In this document: positions 7,970-17,352 of the stretch, in pieces
Layout of the letters: each line of letters starts with the position of its first letter
Numbering within the stretch: position 1 is the stretch's first letter
Assembly (NCBI RefSeq): GCF_003332305.1
Contig: NZ_QOIO01000021.1
Location: forward strand, 1 to 64,000
DNA length: 64,000 bases
Direction: 5' to 3'
Origin: Microvirga aerophila
GTDB taxonomy: Bacteria; Pseudomonadota; Alphaproteobacteria; Rhizobiales; Beijerinckiaceae
Translations under genes and position numbers: made by a program
Notes under the pieces: model-generated
What the model was told of the DNA's origin: nothing
What the model saw: the letters and a program-made list of their open reading frames with translations, nothing else
The model's database searches: none

Positions 7970-8791
7970 TTAGCGCTTCGACTTCGACGGGCTCTTGCGG
8001 GAGCCTGACGAACGTCCCGAGGACTTCCTGGCTCCGCTGACGGCGCCGGACTTCTTCGTGGAAGACGTGCGGCTCGAAGCGGCGGCTGCGCGCTTGGTCG
8101 TCGCCTTTCCAGAAGTACGGCCCTTCGAGGCCGAGCTCTTGGCTGCGCCCTTGGCCGCACCGCGGCTCGAGGAACGGGCCGAGGACTTCGCAGCCGAACG
8201 ACCGCCGGTCGAACGGGATGCGCCCGACTTGGCGCTGGAGCGCGAAGCCGTCTTCGAACCGCCGCGCGCCGCGGTGGAACGCGAGGTCGACGTCTTCTTG
8301 GCAGTCGACTTGGTCGACTTTGCCGAAGACTTCGCTGCCGATGAACGCGAGGTCGACTTCGCAGCCGTCTTCTTCGCGCTCGACTTTGCAGCCGTCTTCT
8401 TGGCGCCGGACTTTGCGGCCGACTTCTTCGCGCCGGACTTGGCCGAAGACTTGGCTGCGGTGGACTTGGATGCAGTCCGACCCGAAGACTTGGCTGCCGT
8501 CTTGGTCGACCGGGAGGTCGACTTCGCGGCCGTCTTCGTTCCGGCCTTCTTCGAAGCCGTGCTCTTCGAGCCGGTCTTCGACGCGCTCTTCGCCGCGCCG
8601 GAGCGGGACGAGGTGCTGGACGATTTCGCGGCGCTCTTGCGCGCCGTGGAACCTGTGCTCTTCTTGGCGCCGGACTTTGAGCTGCTGGAAGAACCGCGAC
8701 GTGAGCTGCTCTTCTTGGATTTGGTGCTGGTCGCACCGGTGTCACCCGTGAACAGCATCGTCAGCGGGTTTGACTTGTCGTCTGTCGGCAT
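7970..8791 (-). CDS. histone H1-like Ala/Lys/Ser-rich DNA-binding protein
   Basis: 273 residues. After a short ordinary start (MPTDDKSNPLTMLFTGDTGA) almost the whole protein is low-complexity Lys, Ala, Ser, Thr, Arg and Gly in irregular repeats such as KSAAKSGAKKTAAK, ending KSPSKSKR. This composition matches eukaryotic H1 tails and bacterial H1-like nucleoid proteins. It should be disordered, very basic and bound to DNA, although this is inferred. The start at 8791 has GAAGGAGG upstream. An EcfG-type promoter lies 50 bases before the start. The internal repetition makes the gene prone to length variation. Long open frames on the opposite strand here are composition shadows. Confidence 0.85.
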   Translation of the reverse strand: MPTDDKSNPLTMLFTGDTGATSTKSKKSSSRRGSSSSSKSGAKKSTGSTARKSAAKSSSTSSRSGAAKSASKTGSKSTASKKAGTKTAAKSTSRSTKTAAKSSGRTASKSTAAKSSAKSGAKKSAAKSGAKKTAAKSSAKKTAAKSTSRSSAAKSSAKSTKSTAKKTSTSRSTAARGGSKTASRSSAKSGASRSTGGRSAAKSSARSSSRGAAKGAAKSSASKGRTSGKATTKRAAAASSRTSSTKKSGAVSGARKSSGRSSGSRKSPSKSKR

Positions 8792-8840
8792 AGCCGCCTC
8801 CTTCAAGGGCCTTCGCGTGCAACCGTCACGCTTGCAAGGC

Positions 8841-8865
8841 AACGTCGTTATACCAAGGCGGTTCC
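8841..8865 (-). promoter_or_regulatory. EcfG-type promoter of the histone-like gene
   Basis: On the minus strand GGAAC (8865-8861), 16 bases, CGTT (8844-8841), an exact general stress consensus. The histone-like start codon is 50 bases downstream. Confidence 0.75.
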
Positions 8866-9433
8866 GATTAACGGAAAGTGTAGGAAGTAGAACGCGAACG
8901 ATTTCTGTGGATATTTTCTGTGAGAGGCCCGCCTGGACTTACGGTTTCGACCGCCAATAGCAGGTGCATCAGATGACGCGCGGCGCGTTGCTTGAGGCCT
9001 ATTCGAATGATTTCGAAGTTCATTGAAGCGATCAACTTCGTTAAAAAAATCTATCAATATCAATGTGTTGTATCGAGCGAGCGCGGTGTTGCGGCTCGTG
9101 CGAACACGTTGTTCGGCCACTCGATGACGACACCCATGTGTCTGAAAAATATGCTCATTAGGAGACGCTCTGCACTGCCCTGCAGCGCCTCTGAAAAAAG
9201 TTTCGGTTACTCACCCAAAAAAGTGTCGGTTGAGGTTGCGCGACCCCCTTCTACGCAATTCGAGAGTCAAGAATCACGTGTGCCGTTTCGCATGACGTAT
9301 GGGCACACGACGAGGCGTATTCCGGTCGCTCATCGGTGCGCCTGCGCCCATTCGCCCGGGGCCTTCGCTCGACCCTTCACGACGCCGGGCAGACAGGCTA
9401 ATCGGGAGCACCGTTCACATCGCCTGGTCCGCA
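8866..9433. other. intergenic region between the histone-like and EamA genes
   Basis: About 570 bases with no supported gene. The stretch around 9010-9065 is AT-rich compared with its surroundings and contains a 7-bp hairpin (9014-9020 with 9034-9040) followed by an A run. Short open frames on both strands look non-coding. No recognisable promoter was found for the exporter gene to the right. Confidence 0.5.
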
Positions 9434-10300
9434 GTGTCTCATCGCAGCATCCTTGCCGTCGTCCTCTGGATGAGCGGCGCGCTCCTGTCCTTCTCCGCAA
9501 CGGCCGTCGCGGTGCGTGCGCTCGCGTCAACGTTCTCGGTGTTCGAGATCCTGTCCGTCCGCAATGCATCGGGCGTCCTGATCCTTCTCATTCTGGCGTT
9601 GTTCAAGCCGGAGCTGCGGCCGGGGTTGAGGCCGCGACGGATCAAGCTGCATCTCACCCGCAATGTCCTCCACTTCGCCAGCACCGACGGTTGGGCTTAC
9701 AGCCTCACGCTGCTGCCTCTCGCGACGGTCTTCGCGCTGGAGTTCACGACGCCCGCCTGGGTGGCGCTGCTGGCGATCCCGCTTCTTCGCGAGCACATGA
9801 ACCAGGGGCGTCTGGTTGCCGTGACGCTCGGCTTCGTCGGTGTTCTGGTCATCCTACGGCCGGGCGCCGAAACCCTGCAGCCGGCAAGCCTCCTCATGCT
9901 TGCGGTAGCGTTTGGGTTCGCACTAGTCGGCATCATGACCAAGAGGCTCACCATGACCGAGAGCACCTTCTCGATCCTGTTCTTCATGAACCTCATGCAA
10001 TTGCCGATGAACCTCATGGGCGTCAGCGGCGCGTTCTGGCTCAAGATCGATCCCTCGCATATCATTGCGCTGATCGGCGTCTGCGCCGGCGGCCTGCTGT
10101 CCCATTACTGCCTGACGAACGCCTATCGGCACGGAGACGCCAGCATGGTCGTGCCGCTGGATTTCCTTCGCATTCCGCTCATTGCCCTGGTGGGCTGGCG
10201 CGTCTATGGCGAAGCGCTCGATCCCTATGTGTTCGTGGGAAGCGCCTGCATCATCGTGGGCATTCTCTACAGCCTGCGCAACGAGGCGAAATCCGCATGA
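9434..10300 (+). CDS. EamA/DMT-family transporter
   Basis: 288 residues and about ten hydrophobic helices in two repeated halves, as in the drug/metabolite (RhaT/EamA) superfamily of inner-membrane exporters. Recognisable family segments are LEFTTPAWVALLAIPLLRE in the first half and HYCLTNAYRHGDASMVVPLDF in the second. The substrate cannot be read from sequence. The start is uncertain: GTG at 9434 precedes the first helix without cutting it, but no good ribosome site is seen; ATG 9299 would add a long basic lead, and the next ATG (9470) would trim helix 1. The stop overlaps the helicase start as ATGA, so the two genes are cotranslated. Confidence 0.82.
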   Translation: MSHRSILAVVLWMSGALLSFSATAVAVRALASTFSVFEILSVRNASGVLILLILALFKPELRPGLRPRRIKLHLTRNVLHFASTDGWAYSLTLLPLATVFALEFTTPAWVALLAIPLLREHMNQGRLVAVTLGFVGVLVILRPGAETLQPASLLMLAVAFGFALVGIMTKRLTMTESTFSILFFMNLMQLPMNLMGVSGAFWLKIDPSHIIALIGVCAGGLLSHYCLTNAYRHGDASMVVPLDFLRIPLIALVGWRVYGEALDPYVFVGSACIIVGILYSLRNEAKSA

Positions 10301-11388
10301 CCTGGTCCCCGCAACAGGATGCCGCTTTGAAGGCTGTGGCCGATTGGCTGCGCCAAGGTGGTCGTCCGGTGTTTCGCCTCTTCGGATATGCAGGGACCGG
10401 CAAGACCACCCTGGCGCGCCACATCGCCGAAGGGGTCGATGGCGAGGTCGCCTTCGGGGCCTATACGGGCAAGGCCGCGCTCGTTCTGCGCTCGAAAGGA
10501 TGCGCAGATGCGTCCACGATCCATTCCATGATCTACCGATCGCGGGAGTCGGATGAAGGTGGCCCGCAATTCGTGCTCAACCGGCAGAGCCAGGCCGCGA
10601 AGGCCGACCTCATCATCATCGATGAATGCTCCATGGTGGATGAGGAGTTGGGGCGGGATCTCCTGTCGTTCGGCCAGCCGGTTCTGGTGCTGGGCGATCC
10701 GGCGCAATTGCCTCCGGTAAAAGGCGGCGGCTTCTTCACGAGTGCCGAACCGGACGTGATGCTGACCGAGGTGCACCGTCAGGCCAAGGACAATCCCATT
10801 ATCCAGATGTCCCTGCTCGTGCGCGAGGGAGGCCGCCTTGAAAAAGGAACGTATGGCGAGAGCCGCGTCGTCGGTAGGCGCGAGATCGACTCCGCCATGG
10901 TGATGGAGGCCGATCAGGTGCTCGTCGGGCTCAACAAGACGCGACGTCTCTACAACACCCGCCTGCGCGAGCTGAACGGCTATCGCAGCCCCATGCCGGC
11001 CGCGGGCGAGAAGCTCGTATGCCTGCGCAACGACAAGACCAAGGGGCTGCTCAACGGCGGCACCTGGAACATCCAAGCCCTGCGGGGCATCCGCAATGAT
11101 TTCATCCGCATGGACGTGATCCCCGACGACGACGCCAGGCGCCGGTCCGTGGAGGTCGCGGTGCACAAGAGCTTCTTCGAGGGAGTCGAAGAGGAAATCC
11201 CCTTCGTGCTCCGGCGCGAGTCCGATGAATTCACCTACGGTTACGCGCTCACCGTTCACAAGGCTCAAGGCTCTCAATGGGACGACCTGATGCTCTTCGA
11301 CGAGTCCTATGCCTTCCGGGAGCATCGCAGCCGCTGGCTCTATACCGCCCTGACGCGGGCGGCCGAAAAGGTGACGGTGGTCGTATAA
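10297..11388 (+). CDS. RecD-like superfamily 1 ATP-dependent helicase
   Basis: 363 residues. Walker A GYAGTGKTT at 30-38, Walker B with IIDECSMVD near 107-115, and motif III GDPAQLPPV at 133-141. The C-terminal half has a UvrD/RecD C2-type segment with TVHKAQGSQWD and YTALTRAAEK. The overall plan matches small RecD/AAA_30 exonuclease-like helicases that act alone, not as part of RecBCD. A role in DNA repair or replication restart is inferred. It is coupled to the transporter by an ATGA overlap. No nuclease domain or winged N-terminal region is present. Confidence 0.88.
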   Translation: MTWSPQQDAALKAVADWLRQGGRPVFRLFGYAGTGKTTLARHIAEGVDGEVAFGAYTGKAALVLRSKGCADASTIHSMIYRSRESDEGGPQFVLNRQSQAAKADLIIIDECSMVDEELGRDLLSFGQPVLVLGDPAQLPPVKGGGFFTSAEPDVMLTEVHRQAKDNPIIQMSLLVREGGRLEKGTYGESRVVGRREIDSAMVMEADQVLVGLNKTRRLYNTRLRELNGYRSPMPAAGEKLVCLRNDKTKGLLNGGTWNIQALRGIRNDFIRMDVIPDDDARRRSVEVAVHKSFFEGVEEEIPFVLRRESDEFTYGYALTVHKAQGSQWDDLMLFDESYAFREHRSRWLYTALTRAAEKVTVVV

Positions 11389-11644
11389 ACCGCTGAAGGA
11401 CGATCGCCGGATTCGCATCGGCTGTTGCCGCGCTTGATATGCATGAGGCCCTGTCGGTTAGCTTCCATTGAAGGGGACTTTCCATGCGCTGAGCGCATGA
11501 AAATTCTCTCGCGTCTGCGTTCATGTGCCTGCCTCGATTTCGGAAGGCCGTTATGAGTTTTGGCACAAACCTCCACATTTCGGCCGCTGCTTTGAAACAA
11601 AATTTCCCTGTGGTGTCCTGGAAGCTTTGTTCATGAAAGGATGA

Positions 11645-12736
<1,092 letters not shown>

Positions 12737-12787
12737 TCTAGTGGCGAGGCGGATGCGTGTGGGCGTCCGCTTCGCTGCGACAAGGAT

Positions 12788-13621
12788 TTATTGACTGGCA
12801 GCCGCCGAGGTGTCGTCGCCGGCGAGCTTGGAGGCGTAATACGCAATGGTCCGGGAATAGACCTGCGACTTGTTCCATGCCCGCAGCACTTCGTAATTGG
12901 GAGCTCCGGGAGACCAGTCAGCGCCTCGCACCCAGCCGTGTTCTTTCAGATAGTTGGCCGTCGAAGCCAGGACGTCTGCCGGGCTGTGCAAAAGATCCGC
13001 CCGCCCATTTCCGTCGAAATCCACAGCATATTTATAATAGGACGACGGCATGAACTGCGTCTGTCCGAGCTCGCCCGCCCAAGCGCCGCGCATTTCAGCA
13101 GGCGACAGGTCGCCCCTGTCGACAATGCGCAGGGCATCGAACAGATGCGCCTGGAAGAACTCCGTGCGGCGGCAATCATAGGCGAGGGTCGCAACCGAGC
13201 GGATGACTGGAAGGTTGCCCCGCACCGCCCCAAAGTCGCTCTCAAGCCCCCAGATCGCCACGAGTATGGGCCCCGGCACACCGAAACGCTGCTCGATCCT
13301 GGCCAGGGTGGTGTCATGGCGCTTGAGCATGTTGGCGCCGCTCCTCAGACGCCCCTGCGACACCATCCGGCCTGCGAATTGCTCGAAGCTCTGTTTAAAA
13401 ACGCCCTGGCCGCGATCCTTCTTGATCACGTTCTGGTCGAAGGTGACGCCGGACAATCCTTGCCTGATCGCCTCCGAAGAGATCCCTTGCGCTGCCGCTT
13501 CCTGCTGGATATCGCTCAGCCACTTCTCGAAACCGGCCGGGTCGCGGCAAGTCGCCGCCGAGGCTTGTCCTGCCGTGAGCAAAAGGGCTGCAATGACCGA
13601 AATGCGCATCGATGCAGGCAT
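12788..13621 (-). CDS. lytic murein transglycosylase (MltB family)
   Basis: 277 residues with a signal peptide (cleavage near ASA, residue 22). The SLT_2/MltB domain fills the rest. Catalytic glutamate Glu127 is in IWGLESDFG, followed by GELGQTQFMPSSYYKYAVD and the DGNGRADLLHSPADVL loop typical of the family. It cleaves glycan strands to 1,6-anhydro-MurNAc ends in the periplasm. The start at 13621 has GGGGAG seven bases upstream; 13636 is an alternative. The C-terminal peptidoglycan-binding domain seen in longer relatives is absent. The neighbour upstream is divergent. Confidence 0.9.
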   Translation of the reverse strand: MPASMRISVIAALLLTAGQASAATCRDPAGFEKWLSDIQQEAAAQGISSEAIRQGLSGVTFDQNVIKKDRGQGVFKQSFEQFAGRMVSQGRLRSGANMLKRHDTTLARIEQRFGVPGPILVAIWGLESDFGAVRGNLPVIRSVATLAYDCRRTEFFQAHLFDALRIVDRGDLSPAEMRGAWAGELGQTQFMPSSYYKYAVDFDGNGRADLLHSPADVLASTANYLKEHGWVRGADWSPGAPNYEVLRAWNKSQVYSRTIAYYASKLAGDDTSAAASQ

Positions 13622-13756
13622 TGTTGTTCTCCCCATAAGGTCCAGCTCTGACGGCGAGGTAGGGCCGAGATCCGACGGCTCAAGGCCCTGGGTCGAACCA
13701 GCGGGCTTCGAAAGCGTTGCTTCAAGAAGAAATAGCGTGGCGGTATGGAGGGTCCG

Positions 13757-14374
13757 ATGAAGGCGACACTGGGGCGGATCCTCGTTATTGCGGCCCTGCT
13801 GGCCGCTCCGGCTGTCCAGGCCAACACCCTGCCGTCCGATGACGCCTCGCCGGATGGTCCGGTTCTCGTTCGCTTCGACCCCACGATGCGCGAGACCGTC
13901 GTCGCAAGCCGGGTCACGCCCCGTCTTTGCTTCGCGCTCTCGCTGCCGGAGGAGTGGCGGCAGAATACGGGCAGCGGCGAGACCAGCATCACGGCGGTTT
14001 CATCCTCGGCTGAGATCGACATCAATCTTCGCTCCGCTCGAGAGCTTCAGGATCATCCGCAGTCGGACCTCGCGCAACGCGATGCGGTCTTTCTCCAGCA
14101 GGATTACGAGACCCTGCTCGGCCGTCCCGCCCAATCCGTGTCTATCACGTCGCCTGCTCCCGGAGCGACGCGCTGGAGCGCGACCTGGATCGACCAGAAC
14201 CTTCCAGCTGGGTCCCACGCCATCACCATCGAAGCTCTCATCGTGCCGCTCTCGGATGAGTGGGTTCTCGAACTGTCGCTCGCGGGCATCGATACGCCCC
14301 AGTCCCATGAGGCGCTTGTCCGGACGGTTCTGTCCGGCTTGAAGGTGCGCGTCGGAGCGGCTTGCCGCGATTGA
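13757..14374 (+). CDS. secreted protein of unknown function
   Basis: 205 residues beginning with a signal peptide (MKATLGRILVIAALLAAPAVQA). The mature part has no family I recognise; it looks like one mixed alpha/beta domain with two cysteines (in PRLCFALS and near the C-terminus, GAACRD), which might pair. The start at 13757 is preceded by GGAGGG. About 40 bases upstream is CGAAC-N16-CGTT, one base off the EcfG consensus, which I note but do not call. It is divergent from the lytic transglycosylase, and arsC follows in the same direction after 70 bases. Confidence 0.7.
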   Translation: MKATLGRILVIAALLAAPAVQANTLPSDDASPDGPVLVRFDPTMRETVVASRVTPRLCFALSLPEEWRQNTGSGETSITAVSSSAEIDINLRSARELQDHPQSDLAQRDAVFLQQDYETLLGRPAQSVSITSPAPGATRWSATWIDQNLPAGSHAITIEALIVPLSDEWVLELSLAGIDTPQSHEALVRTVLSGLKVRVGAACRD

Positions 14375-14444
14375 GGGCCGCCATTACGTCAGTGTGGGAA
14401 GCCGCCGGCGCATGGCGCGCCGGGTCTCATGGAAGCCACCGTTC

Positions 14445-14870
14445 ATGGACGTGATCATCTACCACAACCCGCAATGCGGCACCTCGCGCAACACCCTGGG
14501 GCTCATCCGCAATGCCGGGATCGAGCCGCACATCATCGAATATCTGAAGAATCCGCCGACGCGTCTCCTGCTCCGGCAGCTGATCGGGCGCATGGGCCTG
14601 TCCGTTCGGGACGTGATGCGCCAGAAGGGCGCGCCGTTCCACGAGCTCGGGCTTGACGATCCGGCGTTGAGCGACGATCAGCTGCTCGACGCCATGATGG
14701 CGAATCCGGTTCTAATCGAGCGCCCCATCGTGGTCACGCCCGCAGGGGTAAGGCTGTGCCGGCCCTCCGAGACCGTGCTCGACATTCTGCCGGCCCAGCA
14801 GGGCGAATTCCGCAAGGAGGACGGCGAGATCGTCGTCGACGCGAGCGGACGCCGCGCCGCGACGGCTTAA
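14445..14870 (+). CDS. arsC: glutaredoxin-dependent arsenate reductase ArsC
   Basis: 141 residues, the usual size for the glutaredoxin-linked ArsC family, which reduces arsenate to arsenite. Catalytic Cys11 lies in YHNPQCGTSRN. The downstream ERPIVV segment supplies a conserved arginine, and the domain is complete. The start at 14445 is the first that gives the standard MDVIIYHN opening; an earlier in-frame ATG at 14394 adds an unconserved basic lead. There is no arsR, arsB or acr3 next to it, so it is an isolated copy. Confidence 0.93.
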   Translation: MDVIIYHNPQCGTSRNTLGLIRNAGIEPHIIEYLKNPPTRLLLRQLIGRMGLSVRDVMRQKGAPFHELGLDDPALSDDQLLDAMMANPVLIERPIVVTPAGVRLCRPSETVLDILPAQQGEFRKEDGEIVVDASGRRAATA

Positions 14871-14904
14871 AAGCCTTCGGCGCCTTCCGGTCCGAGATCG
14901 ATTT

Positions 14905-16161
14905 TCACGCCCCCGCGCGGCCCATATGGGCCGGCGTCAGCTCGGTTCCGACAGGAACGGCAGGCTCGAGGACGAAATGCTCCTTGTCGGCCTCCGGCGG
15001 CGCGGAACGCTGCCGGATGCGGTAGGCCCCCCACAGGGCCATCAAAGCCTGCGCCGCAATGGTCATGTAGGCGAGCCCCTCCGAGCCGAAGGCGCTCATG
15101 GCGATGCCACCAAGAACCGGACCTGCGGCGGACCCTGCTCCGACGAGGATCAGTAGGCCCCCGGACGCGGCCACGAACTCGCCGGGCCTGACCATGTCAT
15201 TCACATGCGCCGTCACGATGCTGTAGGTGGGGATGACGCCGCCGCCGAAGATCGCTACGCAGGCATAATAGACCCATGGCGGCGACCTGTCTGGAATCAA
15301 CGTGACGAAACTGAACAAGATCGCGGCCGCGATGGCCGTTGTGCCGATGATGACGAGACGCCGGTCGATGCGGTCGGACAGCCAGCCGAGCGGCCATGTC
15401 ATGGCGAAACCGCCCAGGGTGCCGCATGCCATGAAAATCGCGATGCCGGTCGTGTCCATGCCCTGGCTCTGGGCGAAGACAGGGCCAAGGGCGAAGAATG
15501 AGCCCGTGGTGATTCCACACAGAAACGCCGCAACCACGCCGAAAGGCGATTGGACGTGCAGGCGCTTCAGGTTGATCTTGGCCTCGCTTGTCTCTTGGGC
15601 GGGCGCGGTCGCCTGGGACAGGGCAATGGGAACGAGGGCCAGCGAAATGATCATCGACACGATGCAGAAGAGCCCGAAACCCGATGGATCGCCTGCCGGC
15701 AGGAGCAATTGTCCGACGATCCCGGCGATCAGACCCGTCATGCCGTAGAGGCTGAGGATCTGGCCGCGGATCTGCGCATTGGCCGAGGCGTTGAGCCAGC
15801 TTTCCACCACCATGAACAATCCGGCGAAGCAGAAGCCGGTAATGGCCCGCGCGACGATCCAGACCAGGGGATCGATCACCAGGAGATGCAGCAGGGTGGC
15901 CGAGGCTGCGATCGCCGCAAGGCCTGCGAAGGTGCGGGTATGTCCGACGCGCTCGATCACCTTGCCGGCCCGCAAGGAGCCAAGCACGATGCCGACCCAG
16001 AAGGCTGCGCCCACGGCTCCGATTTCGGCCGGCGAGAAGCCGTCCATGCTGCCCCGGACGCTGAGGAGCGTTCCCTGGAGCGTATTTCCCATCTGCATCA
16101 GCCCATATCCGAAGAGGAGCGCCAGCAAAGTTGGGAGCGTCGTGCGCAAGGTCGAAGACAT
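14905..16161 (-). CDS. MFS transporter (YcaD-like)
   Basis: 418 residues with twelve predicted membrane helices. It resembles the YcaD/UMF-type branch of the major facilitator superfamily: GYGLMQMGNTLQGTLLSVRG in helix 1, WVGIVLGSLRAGKVIERVGH with the helix 2-3 loop, and a GWLSDRIDRR repeat in the second half. Members are inner-membrane exporters of uncertain substrate. The gene stands alone, divergent from the PAS gene and convergent with arsC. Only 34 bases separate it from the end of arsC, and no clear terminator hairpin was seen there. Confidence 0.88.
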   Translation of the reverse strand: MSSTLRTTLPTLLALLFGYGLMQMGNTLQGTLLSVRGSMDGFSPAEIGAVGAAFWVGIVLGSLRAGKVIERVGHTRTFAGLAAIAASATLLHLLVIDPLVWIVARAITGFCFAGLFMVVESWLNASANAQIRGQILSLYGMTGLIAGIVGQLLLPAGDPSGFGLFCIVSMIISLALVPIALSQATAPAQETSEAKINLKRLHVQSPFGVVAAFLCGITTGSFFALGPVFAQSQGMDTTGIAIFMACGTLGGFAMTWPLGWLSDRIDRRLVIIGTTAIAAAILFSFVTLIPDRSPPWVYYACVAIFGGGVIPTYSIVTAHVNDMVRPGEFVAASGGLLILVGAGSAAGPVLGGIAMSAFGSEGLAYMTIAAQALMALWGAYRIRQRSAPPEADKEHFVLEPAVPVGTELTPAHMGRAGA

Positions 16162-16475
16162 GATTCATCCCTCACGAGATGGTTTGGCTTGGCATTGCGG
16201 TTGAAGACTTTGATCCCTGGTCAGGCGCCCGATCACGCTTGTTCGCAGAGTCGTGGCGGCCCCTTGGTTCAGCGTTCGACCATTGGCGGGTTCAAGCCTT
16301 GTGCCGGGGTTGAACTCGAGCAGTGAAACAGAGTTCCAGCGACGTTGTCGCACCGGAGACCGCACCCCGCCTTGTTGCAGCCTAGTTTGCGGCGTTTTCT
16401 GTTGCCAAGAAAGCGTTTCCGAGACGGCCGAAAAAATGGCCGGCAATGCGTCCAGGGGCTTTGGAGGGCGTAACA
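16162..16475. other. divergent intergenic region, MFS / PAS genes
   Basis: About 310 bases between two divergent starts, presumably holding both promoters. No gene, no exact EcfG-type match and no strong inverted repeat were found. Confidence 0.5.
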
Positions 16476-17039
16476 ATGCATGTCGGCCGCAACAGCGAAC
16501 TGACCTCACAGGCTGAGGCCATCCGCGCGCATGTGAAGAAACAGCTTCTTCGTATTGCCGACTTCAACAGGAAGCCCCCGCCCGACCTGAAGCGGGCGGC
16601 CAATCGCACCTCGGACGTCAATGATCCCGACATGGATGGCTGGATCGCCGACCCTCGATACCCCGAAATTCTCGAAGCGCTGCCGGTGGCCGTCTATGCG
16701 ACGGATGCGGCCGGCCGGATCACGTTCTTCAACGAGGCGGCGGCGGCGCTCTGGGGACGGCGACCCGTTTTGGGACAGGAGCTGTGGTGCGGCTCCTGGC
16801 GTATCTACATGCCTGACGGCACGCCGCTGCCGCACGATCGATGCCCGATGGCGGTCGCCCTTCGTGAAGACAGGCCGGTTCGAAACGTGGACGCCATCGC
16901 AGAGCGGCCTGACGGAACCCGAGTTCGCTTCATGCCCTATCCGACGCCTCTGCACGATGCCTCCGGCGCCTTGATCGGCGCGGTCAACATTCTGGTCGAC
17001 ATCACCACCCTGCGAGTGTCCGGCTCGCCAGCTCAGTGA
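16476..17039 (+). CDS. single PAS-domain protein
   Basis: 187 residues. After about 45 mostly basic residues there is one PAS domain, roughly 50-180: ILEALPVAVYATDAAGRITF, FNEAAAALWGRRP, then MPYPTPLHDASGALIGAVNI and the closing LVDIT. No kinase, GGDEF, EAL or helix-turn-helix follows, so it must act through a partner or as a stand-alone sensor. The start at 16476 has GGAGGG with seven-base spacing. A DUF6894 gene follows nine bases after the stop and is probably cotranscribed. No ligand can be named. Confidence 0.85.
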   Translation: MHVGRNSELTSQAEAIRAHVKKQLLRIADFNRKPPPDLKRAANRTSDVNDPDMDGWIADPRYPEILEALPVAVYATDAAGRITFFNEAAAALWGRRPVLGQELWCGSWRIYMPDGTPLPHDRCPMAVALREDRPVRNVDAIAERPDGTRVRFMPYPTPLHDASGALIGAVNILVDITTLRVSGSPAQ

Positions 17040-17048
17040 GAGCAATTC

Positions 17049-17297
17049 ATGCGTTGCTATTTCAATCTTTCCGATGGTGAGCAGTTCTTGCAGGACGACA
17101 TAGGAGTCGAGGTCTCGAGCCTCGACGCCGCGCAAGCAGAGACCTGGCAAGCGATCCAGGAGATCTCCAGTGAGGCGGGTGCGGCAGGGATCGACTGGAG
17201 CAACTGGACCCTCAACATGACCGATGCGGCCGGGCAGATCCTGCACACCGTCTCGATCCAGCAGGTCATCGCGAACGAGAACACGACCTTACAGTAA
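17049..17297 (+). CDS. DUF6894 family small protein
   Basis: 82 residues matching the DUF6894 pattern of short alphaproteobacterial proteins: RCYFNLSDGEQFLQDDIGVE, then SSLDAAQAETWQAI and a C-terminal WTLNMTDAAGQILHTVSI strand pair. The function is unknown. Relatives are often multi-copy and found near sensors and stress genes. It lies nine bases behind the PAS gene, in the same direction. Confidence 0.8.
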   Translation: MRCYFNLSDGEQFLQDDIGVEVSSLDAAQAETWQAIQEISSEAGAAGIDWSNWTLNMTDAAGQILHTVSIQQVIANENTTLQ

Positions 17298-17352
17298 GCC
17301 GTGAGGCGGAAAATCCTCACGGCGCTTCCGTTCGAACCGGCCTCAACGCCGG

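Noticed and set aside
7995-8960. 321-codon acidic open frame opposite the histone-like gene
   Set aside because: It is the complement of Lys/Ala/Ser codons (giving Phe, Val, Ala, Asp, Glu repeats); the minus strand has the ribosome site and promoter.
11483-11499. CATGCGC/GCGCATG hairpin between the helicase and TRAP genes
   Set aside because: 7-bp stem without a T tract on the plus strand; not good enough for a terminator or riboswitch call.
13694-13718. CGAAC-N16-CGTT before the secreted protein gene
   Set aside because: One mismatch in the -35 box; too weak to call an EcfG promoter.
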